From: Steinernema hermaphroditum
Lineage: Eukaryota > Nematoda > Chromadorea > Rhabditida > Steinernematidae
DNA: 64,000 bases
Assembly: GCA_030435675.1 (NCBI GenBank)
Contig: CM059622.1
Coordinates: 16,182,001-16,246,000 of the forward strand
Direction: 5' to 3'
Part shown: positions 56,391 to 64,000 of the stretch, piece after piece
Layout of the letters: every line of letters starts with the position of its first letter
Numbering within the stretch: position 1 is the first letter of the stretch
The notes under the pieces: generated by a model
Database searches by the model: none
What the model saw: the letters and a program-made list of their open reading frames with translations, nothing else
Told to the model about the DNA's origin: nothing
Made by a program: the position numbers and the translations under genes

Positions 56391-57263
56391 TCCTCTTCAA
56401 TTTTCTTTATTTCTCCATTCTCCAACTTTCGAAGGGTATATGCCGACGAGTTTTTGGAATTGACATTGTAATGTATGCCAGGTCGATCTGAGGTTCTCTT
56501 GTCAGATAGCCTCATAGGAATAATAACGAAAGAAGCCACAAAAATGAACTTAAGACCAGTGTTATCCCTTCGAAACAGCGTAATAGATAGATTTTAAGAA
56601 GATGATGCAGATGGAAGTACCTACTGAAAAGCGTACGCGAACAAGCAACGTTTAAATTATCGAATCGTCCATTTCCTACTGGCGCAAGACAATGGTAGCA
56701 GGCTGAATGGTACTTTTGTTGTCGCCTCGTAGAAGATCTCCTTTCTTTCCCCCCAAACAAAAATGTGATCACTTAAATTTCCTGTCTAGAACCTGATTGA
56801 ACGATGGCCTATAGCACAAAAGGGCATATGGAAAAGGTCGAAAGATTTATGGCCAGGAATGGCACATCTTTTTAGTACATTTGTAATGTCGCGGACACAA
56901 TTAAAAGACTCGCACTTACAGGGTACTCCTGGCTAGCTTCGTTAGTCAAAAGGAAAAGATTCCAGGGGGTAACTTGCAAATAAAAAGAAGAAGTAGTGAG
57001 TTGCATAGGCAGAGTTCAGCAGCATGTTGAACATCTTTCTTCATCACCATTGGCCCGCTCCTTTCCTTGCTCTAAGAAACCAGAGGAATGCAGCTACTAA
57101 TGAGGATGTACAAGGCAAAACATCGTGTGAAAAAACTTTTGCCTTCTCTTGGTCTTTCCCAGCGAACCCGGTCCAAAACTACCCCGGTCTTTCCCAGCGA
57201 ACCATGTCCCAAAGTCCAGACGCGCTCTCCAGCCAATTCCCATTCCACGCACCACTGAACCCG

Positions 57264-57539
57264 CTACTCTACTATTCGGGAAGTGTAGTCATCACTTTTC
57301 GAGAACTTCCATTCTTCTTTGGACCCACCACATACGTCTCTCCCCCCAATTAAGATTCTAATTCCATCAACTTTTTCTGTATACCACAAAGAAGTCCACT
57401 TAGCGTCGACTTTGATTAGCGTCCAGCACGCCAACAGCTGCAGCAGCACACAGTTGTAGAGCTCAAAAAACATGTGCAGAGGAGCGACTTGACCGACTAG
57501 AGAGCGTTGCGCGTTAATTTCCTCATCCGTAAAGGTCAT
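57264..57539 (-). CDS. Possible exon of an unidentified gene
   Basis: The minus-strand frame from 57539 has gene-like codon use in its first 60 codons (GQVAPLHMFFELYNCVLLQL), with a possible donor near 57375. No domain is recognised. It may belong to one gene with the candidate exons at about 57800-58039 and 60800-61060 on the same strand, but I could not connect them. Confidence 0.25.
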   Translation of the reverse strand: MTFTDEEINAQRSLVGQVAPLHMFFELYNCVLLQLLACWTLIKVDAKWTSLWYTEKVDGIRILIGGRDVCGGSKEEWKFSKSDDYTSRIVE

Positions 57540-57751
57540 TTGTTGAATGGCCGCAGATACGAGGGTAATTGTGCCGGGGGGCCAGACGGCGCTGAGAAGA
57601 TAAGGAGTCGGATCTTAATGAATCGGACACGTTTTATGTCGACGCGATTAGGTTAATCTTTAGGCGCAAAGTGCAAAGGGCGATTGAATTAAATGCGGTT
57701 CATACGAGTACTAAGAAACTATCCTATTTTATGGGGCAAAGAAGCTCTGAA

Positions 57752-58039
57752 TTAGAATCCACCTTCTTTGAAAGACAGGAAGCTCGAGGAGAGGGATGTG
57801 GGAGCGAACTTGTGACCTGGAGATCGACATGTGTCCAGCGCGGACACATCCGTCTCCATTCTCTTCTCCTCATAAATCACTCTAAACATCTGTAAAAAAC
57901 CGCACTTCCTGAAGGAGCGGCCGAAAAAACGCGATAAGTAATGAGCGACCTCGATGGTCCGCCGGTCTTTGGCTTCGGGCAATTGAGAGCTCACTGCTAC
58001 ATCGGTCAACATTTCAACGGGGAACCGGGAGTCGATCAT
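57752..58039 (-). CDS. Possible exon of an unidentified gene
   Basis: The minus-strand frame starting MIDSRFPVEMLTDVAVSS looks coding for its first 55 codons; the latter half is less so. No domain is recognised and no splice partner is certain. Confidence 0.25.
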   Translation of the reverse strand: MIDSRFPVEMLTDVAVSSQLPEAKDRRTIEVAHYLSRFFGRSFRKCGFLQMFRVIYEEKRMETDVSALDTCRSPGHKFAPTSLSSSFLSFKEGGF

Positions 58040-58310
58040 AATTTATCGCCGACATCGCCGAAACATCTGTCACCACAAAACACGAGGAAATAGGTGAACT
58101 TAGTCATAAAAATAGACCGCGGAGGAAATGAACACATTAGTTGGGGAGAGCGAAATGTAACAGGGGAACGTTTCTACATTTTGATCGGGAAAGGGAGGGG
58201 GTTGAATATAGCTGTGGCTACAGTTTTGATCTAAAATTATGTTGAACTTCTTTTCAGCTCACCCACTTATCAGTTATTGAAACCTTTTTTTGCAAACAGT
58301 GTACCCTGTC

Positions 58311-58831
58311 AAGAGTCTCACTCTTGTCGCGGTGGCGAGCGGTCGGTCCCTCCGGTCGCTCTCCGAGTATCCGGTTGGTCTGATGGTAAACCCTGTGGCA
58401 GTTGTGAGTTTTCCGGCTTCCAGAGGGAATTGGGACACCCGGAAGCCGTAGTCCCACCACCGCTGACAAACAAGATGTCCGACGCCAGGAATCCGGCTGC
58501 GTGAGATGTCACCCTGAAGGTCGCCGACGCTCTGAGGACCACCGAAGACGCAACTCCCGGATCACGGACTCATCTCTCCGAAGAAGATGCGAGCTCAAAA
58601 GCCTCCTCTGTGCCGCAAACGTCTCGAGAAGAAGAAGTTCTACAGCCATTTCCGAAGTTTTGCCGTCTCCCACATGCCCCGTGATGCGCGCCGTCTCCGA
58701 CCGGTTCACCATAAGCGCCACGCCAGGGATGAAGCCGGCTACAACGAGACATCCTCTGTTTGCCTATTATTCGGTGTCGTGCAAGGCGTAAGCCTTTGAT
58801 TCACGAAATAAACTCGTAAACTCGTAAACTC
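58311..58831 (+). mobile_element. Non-LTR-type retroposon (SINE-like), copy 3
   Basis: 521 bp, flanked by a perfect 10-bp repeat GTACCCTGTC (58301-58310, 58832-58841). The 5' part reads TCTCACTCTTGTCGCGGTGG, and the 3' tail is AAACTCGT repeated about three times. Both internal hairpins are kept. It is the cleanest copy for defining the family's ends. Confidence 0.9.
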
Positions 58832-59794
58832 GTACCCTGTCGACAGGATGAGGAACTCAGGTTGACCAATGACGCAAAACGGTACCTCACACTATGAAAA
58901 TTCGATGTAATTATGTTCCGTTTTGTCAACAAGGAAAAAAGGTTTCTTTTCGTTGTACTTGTTATGAACTTCCTTTGAGGTACCTATGATTTTGTTTCCA
59001 CTTTTTGACTTCGTCCTTAGGTGTGCTACAGTAAAAAGAGGCAGGTCCTTAACCACACAGATATTGACCGATATCCTGCCTTTTTTAGTCCACGTTATAG
59101 CCAAATCGTTCCGGGACCTCGAGTCCACTCCGACCCCCGAACTTTGGGAACCCGAGTATCACACTGAATCTTTCCTGGTCACATGGAAGCTTCGATTCGG
59201 AGTGCATTTAGACTCGAGATCCTGGCACGATTTCACCTCTGACATTGACAATTACTCCAAGATTTGTTAGATCGCTTTGTGATTGGATCATTGGCAACGT
59301 TGAACGAATCGAAAAAGAAAACAAATTAAAAGTAATTGGATCATCTCACATACACACCTGTCCAAACCATCATTTTATCTATGGGAACTAGACGTTAAAG
59401 ATTCCTTCGTCTAATTTTATGATTAACGGATGGGCACAAATGAGAAAAGTGAAACACAAGATGTGTTTTACAACTAGGTCCTCAAGTTCCAGACACATGC
59501 CTAAACACAAGGCGATCCTGTATTTTACGTAACATCTAATATCCAAGCTCCGGTTTAGGCTCATGCCTAAGGCGAGCGAGCAAGAAGGGCGAGGTTGTGT
59601 TCAGCTCCGATGTTTTGTTGATAGGTTCGCACATATCACTTACGGAATCTTTCGTAGGCACCTCACTTGGGCTCGTTCATATTCCTGGGCACGTTCTTTT
59701 TTCGACACAACAAATGGGAATTCAAACGTCAATTATTAGCTAACATGTTGAAACGTTTCCCGCTTGCTTACAAGTTGCGCTCTTGTGCCATGAA
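58832..59794. other. Interval without a convincing gene
   Basis: An open frame of 94 codons (58986-59270, plus) is present but has no domain or splice support. Nothing else recognised. Confidence 0.35.
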
Positions 59795-59940
59795 CAGATA
59801 TGAGCAAGAACTGATCGAATCGGATCGGATAGCTGTTCAACCGATCCGTCAACCGGCTCACGGGTCGGCTGAATCGGCTAGCCAACCGGTTGACCGGTTG
59901 ATAAGGATATACGGCTCAACAGTTGCCCATCTCTGGTCAT
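59795..59940 (-). repeat. Dispersed GATGGGCA / CCGGTTGA repeat, copy 3
   Basis: On the minus strand it starts AGATGGGCAACTGTTGAGCC and continues with several CCGGTTGA/TCAACCGG words and GATCGGAT motifs, as in copy 1. Confidence 0.65.
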
Positions 59941-60774
59941 GAATTTCATATTTACGTATAGGAAAGCAATTTTAGAATGGTTCAAAACATGTCCTTTGAA
60001 GAGGACATGTGCAAGTTAGTACACATCCGCATAAGTACAAAAGCACTTGAATCCCAAAAAACTTGTTTGTTTGGATTACGGTATTTACTAAGCTATTTAT
60101 TTCCCATGTCCTCATTGTGTCCTACATCTTAAAAGTGCTAAAACAGAACAAAATCGGAATACACATAAGTGATAATTGAGCACATGATTGATGTATGATG
60201 GTCCAATTTTCGCATTACAAGCAAATGTTTAAATCATAGCAATGTTCCGGATTTCTCATGGACACGGAATCAGCACAGAATAGATTTTCGAGTTGGTACA
60301 TGAGGATTGAAACTTTGATAGTATTTAAAGCCAAGTATGGAATAGTGATTTTTATTGATTCCTGTAGCTATGTTTCACTTTACGAAGGCTTAAGGACAAG
60401 CGATGGCATGACACCTAACGTCCAGGCTTTGGTTCATTCCTATAGATTTCAAGTGAACCCAAGGGGCGACCCCTGTAGGTACCAATTTATCCACCCCAAA
60501 TATTCGTCGAATGCGGTCCAGTACATAACCTTGCGCATTTTCACACTTTTGCGTATACTGTGGATTGCGGACGACAACAATTCCGTTTTTGGATCACTTA
60601 TCTAGGCACCTCTAACCATCTAGAGGTCATATTGCCCGTATCTGGGAATGTAAAAGACGGCCCGAACCTGATTCAACAAAGGCTATTTCCTTTTGAATAC
60701 AGCTTACCTGTTTTTACACGAAAGACGGTCACAAGTTCACCTCCCGGTCAGCTCTAAAACCTCATCAGTTCCGC

Positions 60775-61230
60775 TCAAGAATCAGCAAATAATGGCTTCC
60801 ATCCATCAGTCGATCTGAAAAGAAAAAGGACCATTCTATCTGCAGCCTCGCACGCTCTCCGATCCACAAAAAGCATCTTGGCCGCGCGTCTTGCGGGAGC
60901 CTCCTCCGCATCGAAGCTAATTATCCCCATTAGGCGGACTTCTTCGACGATGAATTCGACGAGCAGATCGACGCCAAGAGATAAGAACGCATCGTCATGA
61001 GGAAACGGCGGGTGCATTTCGCGTTTGCATTTAGCGCATCGTATATACAAAATAATTTGTTTATACATTGAGCAGATGAGCAAAAATTGAGAAGTAGTGG
61101 TGAAGAAGAACGCGTCGTGATCGTTGGACACCGTGGTGGCAACCGACGACGACAATCCCGTCAGCTGAGTTCGCTCCTCTGCTGACCGGCACTTATGTTT
61201 ACCTCTTCCTGCCACCCTTCCTGTTGTCAA
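60775..61230 (-). CDS. Possible coding exon(s), unidentified
   Basis: The minus-strand frame is open for 151 codons. The part CAKCKREMHPPFPHDDAFLS through SFDAEEAPARRAAKMLFVDR has gene-like codon use, and a CTTTTTCTTTTCAG acceptor-like sequence follows on the same strand (about 60823-60836). The FFFTTTSQFLLICSMYKQII part looks intronic. I cannot name a domain. Confidence 0.3.
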   Translation of the reverse strand: MTTGRVAGRGKHKCRSAEERTQLTGLSSSVATTVSNDHDAFFFTTTSQFLLICSMYKQIILYIRCAKCKREMHPPFPHDDAFLSLGVDLLVEFIVEEVRLMGIISFDAEEAPARRAAKMLFVDRRACEAADRMVLFLFRSTDGWKPLFADS

Positions 61231-61526
61231 TCAAAGACACGAGATGTGGGAAGAGTGGCACCCAGGGGGTGTCGAGTTACCCGTTGCTTGGAAAAACTAA
61301 CGACAAGCTGTTACTACTAGAAGTGGTGTGGATTTACTAGTGGTTCGAAACGCTATACTTACTATTTTGTTCATATAGCATTGCAGCTAAGACCAGAAGG
61401 AATTTTGTACACTGGTGGAGTTCAGTCCAGTGAATCAGAATCCGTCAAAGAGATTCCGTTGCGTTTTCGTAGAGCGAAAAGTTAAGCGCATCGAAATATA
61501 GCAAATTTTTTTAATGCAATGCGAGC

Positions 61527-61602
61527 TTGACGGTGTAGCACAATGGTATGACTTTAGTTTCTCAATTTTTGGGTCAGGGGTTCGACACCCCAAGCGACAT
61601 TA
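61527..61602 (+). repeat. tRNA-like element
   Basis: A-box-like GGTGTAGCACAATGG, a good T-arm (GGGGTTCGACACCCC) and a T-rich tail (TTATTTTTTTCTTTTATTT). The acceptor ends do not pair, so it is not a normal tRNA. It resembles the block in the 6652-7524 element more than the GTCGAACTGGG family. Confidence 0.55.
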
Positions 61603-62885
61603 TTTTTTTCTTTTATTTGGAATGAGTGTTATTGCGGTTTTCATTTCTCCTGAAGCGAAAAAATGTGATGCGTGTGAGGCAACGTAGTGTGTGGTCCATG
61701 TTATTTTGAGCGCAAAATACATTTGGCATCCATCTCCGTAAAGTGGAAATGAATTCGTGGAGTCGTAATGTGGGTATAGTGACTATGAACGTCATCCACA
61801 TGCTGGAATGTTTACAAGGGGCCATTTTCAATGTAACAACCCAATAGTGCATAGGCAAAGAGCTGATGGCTTGCGCTACCTGTAGTAAGGTACGTCTGAT
61901 TAGGCCTCAATATAAAACTTTAAATAGCATGGATAAAATATCGTTTTCATCATAAACTACTCACGGCAGATACGTAGTCACAAGACCACCGTCATGGATA
62001 CAGCAGACATAACAACGTAAATGAATTCTAGGACTGCTCACATTGACGGAAGGGGCCATTTATAAAACGTTCTTCGACTTCATTAAAGTGTAAATGCGGT
62101 AGACACTATTTAATTCCTCTTCCGCCAAAACAATTGCATTTATATGATAATGAAGCACAATAGGTGATTACGGCTTACCCAGCCAGCACCGAATTTAGTA
62201 AACAGGCTGCGTTGATGAGGAAGGAAATCCTAGAGTGCAATCCAAGGAGGGGTAGTAGCCAGATCGCCTTCTGACTTTGAAAAGGAGGAGATATTGAGTG
62301 ATCGGCAAATACCATAAGTTATTCCATTCAAAAACACATCATCATAAAGAAAAGGGCCCATTCAGGATGCATATCTAAAGTGCGTTGTTCATAAATCGAA
62401 AGAACTCGATAGGAATATCTCCCTGAGGAAGCTTCGTTCATCGATAAGGAAGAAGCTGGATTAGAAAGGTCCGGTGGTTACAAAGGACAATGGAATTTTC
62501 GGTAAGGGAGCTAATTTAGTTCATTTCAGTGACACAGAGAACTCTTGTTTCTTAATAAGGAAGCGTTTCTCAAACAAGGGAACATCAGAAGAATATCAAA
62601 GATATAGCATTCCGATGACATGTTCCCCGGTAGCATAAAGCTTAAAGTACGCGCATGCCCATTATCAGATCAAACGAGGATATGGATATGTGTAGGAGGG
62701 GCAGACGGCATTTATGATTCTTTAAGCGTACACGTATGCACTATCACGACTGAACGCAGAGAATGGACAGATATGGATGTCCATGAATGGAAGAGCCTGT
62801 GTCTACATGAGATTACGCATCAGCTCTTTCGAAATAGCTATATGTCATTCATATGTAATGGAATGAATTTGTCATTGACGGCTAT
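61603..62885. other. Interval without a convincing gene
   Basis: Short open frames only (for example 62620-62895, plus, no domain). Nothing else recognised. Confidence 0.35.
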
Positions 62886-63500
62886 GATCACGTGAACATC
62901 TAACATAGCTCATCAAATGACTTACACACCAATTCGGCTTAACTATCTGGAACGGATAGATCCAGCCTGGGGTCGTGTGCGCATAAACTAACATAGCTCA
63001 TCAATTGACTTATAGAATTTGATCTATCTTCGATGTTGATCACATGAACATCTAACGTAGCTCATCAAGTGATTTATTGAATTCGAGATACTAGCAATTG
63101 TTACCAAGCCACACACCTATTCGACTTAAGTGTGCTGGAACAAATAGAGCCAGGCTAGGGTCACGTGCGCATAAACTAACATCGCTCATGAAAGGACCTA
63201 TAGAATTCGATCCAGCTTCAAGTAATCTAAAAAAGGGCTCGAAATATACGAAATATAGCGCACGTGACCCTAGCCTAACTTTATACAAAATGATGACATT
63301 CGGTCACTAGGCTAACGATACTGTCAAGGGAAGATTCCCAAGCCGAATCGACTTATAGAAATCTACAAAAGAATTCGAGATACTGACAAGGTCACACTTA
63401 AGTATCCTGGAACGGATAGAGCCTGGTTGGGGTTACGAATGCCTACACTCGCCTGTCCTCGGTCAACCTTCAAGCTATCTAAAATAAGGCTCGAAGTAAG
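62886..63500. repeat. Diverged local repeat array
   Basis: CTAACATAGCTCATCAA-type words recur at about 62900, 62990, 63052 and 63174. Each is followed by TGACTTA/TGATTTA and AGAATT(C/T)GA words, and blocks like AGCCTGGGGTCGTGTGCGCATA recur at about 62965, 63155 and, inverted, 63260. The array is old, with mixed orientations. No function can be read from it. Confidence 0.6.
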
Positions 63501-63529
63501 GCATTCGATCACTAAGGCACATAATTAGA

Positions 63530-63605
63530 TGGTGAAGGGTATAGCAGTGGTCACGACTGTCATTTTCGCGGGTCGGTTTCGAGTCCTCAATGCGGCTACA
63601 CCTTG
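63530..63605 (+). repeat. Weak tRNA-like element
   Basis: GGTATAGCAGTGGTCACG resembles an A box and GGTTTCGAGTCC a B box, at tRNA-like spacing. The stems do not pair well. The rest of the window to 64000 holds nothing recognised. Confidence 0.35.
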
Positions 63606-64000
63606 TACATAGCCTTTAGCGATTCATTAACCCATTTAAGACAGTCTACTAAAAAAGCTTTGTATTATAGAGCAAAAAACATTTTCGAAGTTATCAAACA
63701 TGTTGACCTCTATCCGGAACACGAAACAATCCCAAAAATGACGCAAATCACGGGCCTCCCTCTTTAGAGGAATTCGACAATTACAAGCCTAAAACACAGC
63801 ACTTTCAACTGGCACTATTCAACCCTATTCAACAACAACGTCGTTCCCATAGTACGCATAAGTTCTCCTTTTTTTCTAAGGCAATCACGCCGCGTCGAAA
63901 GAAAGGTAAAGGTCAGAGGCGGCCCAAAAAGAACACATAATCGAAAAACACAGTGTAATGCAACATGACGTCCAAGCCAAGATTAGATTTAGCTGTGACA

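Noticed and set aside
60775..61230. Nuclear-receptor ligand-binding domain
   Set aside because: Some helical stretches looked suggestive, but no zinc-finger domain or diagnostic motif was found; left as unidentified exon candidates.

Overview
This is nematode nuclear DNA. The strongest evidence is eight copies of the SL1 spliced-leader RNA gene between 26.8 and 35.9 kb, each carrying the canonical 22-nt leader (two copies with a changed last base), a GT donor and an Sm-type site. Nematode-like U1 and U5 snRNA genes are interleaved with them. Introns of about 34-60 bp with TTTTCAG-like acceptors, a Ly6-like GPI protein, an M13 metallopeptidase and a FLYWCH-type protein fit this. The protease and repeat style suggests a free-living clade V worm, possibly a diplogastrid, but the genus is inference.

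Layout. 0-17 kb: the 3' end of one gene at the left edge, then gene-poor DNA with several palindromic transposon relics, some carrying tRNA-like A/B-box sequence in both arms. 17-24 kb: a small RING-H2 gene, a Ly6-like gene and an S1 serine protease gene. 25.5-28.6 kb: two closely related S1 proteases in convergent orientation, forming an inverted duplication whose centre is a head-to-head SL1 pair. 28.8-36.2 kb: an snRNA island with further SL1 genes, two U1 genes, two U5 genes, two tRNA-Gly(GCC) genes, a broken MULE-like gene, a FLYWCH-type gene, MITEs and a minisatellite. 36.3-42 kb: a retroposon with perfect target-site duplications, a leucine-zipper-like gene, tRNA-Gly(GCC) and tRNA-Gly(TCC), a long palindrome with a Tc1/mariner transposase remnant, and a small HLH-like gene. 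43-48.9 kb: an M13 (neprilysin-type) peptidase gene and a convergent RNF115/126-type E3 ligase gene whose first intron contains another retroposon copy. 49-64 kb: gene-poor, with a third retroposon copy, degenerate repeats and a few unproven exon candidates.

Main point. SL1, U1 and U5 are all components of the spliceosome and trans-splicing machinery, and here they share one promoter architecture. A CGGTCGC-type core begins 41-42 bp upstream of the inferred RNA start in the examples of all three classes that I positioned. Three SL1/SL1 pairs are divergent with exactly 254 bp between starts, and one SL1/U1 pair is divergent with 246 bp.

Limits. All gene models were built by eye from splice signals and reading frame. 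No similarity search or transcript data was used.
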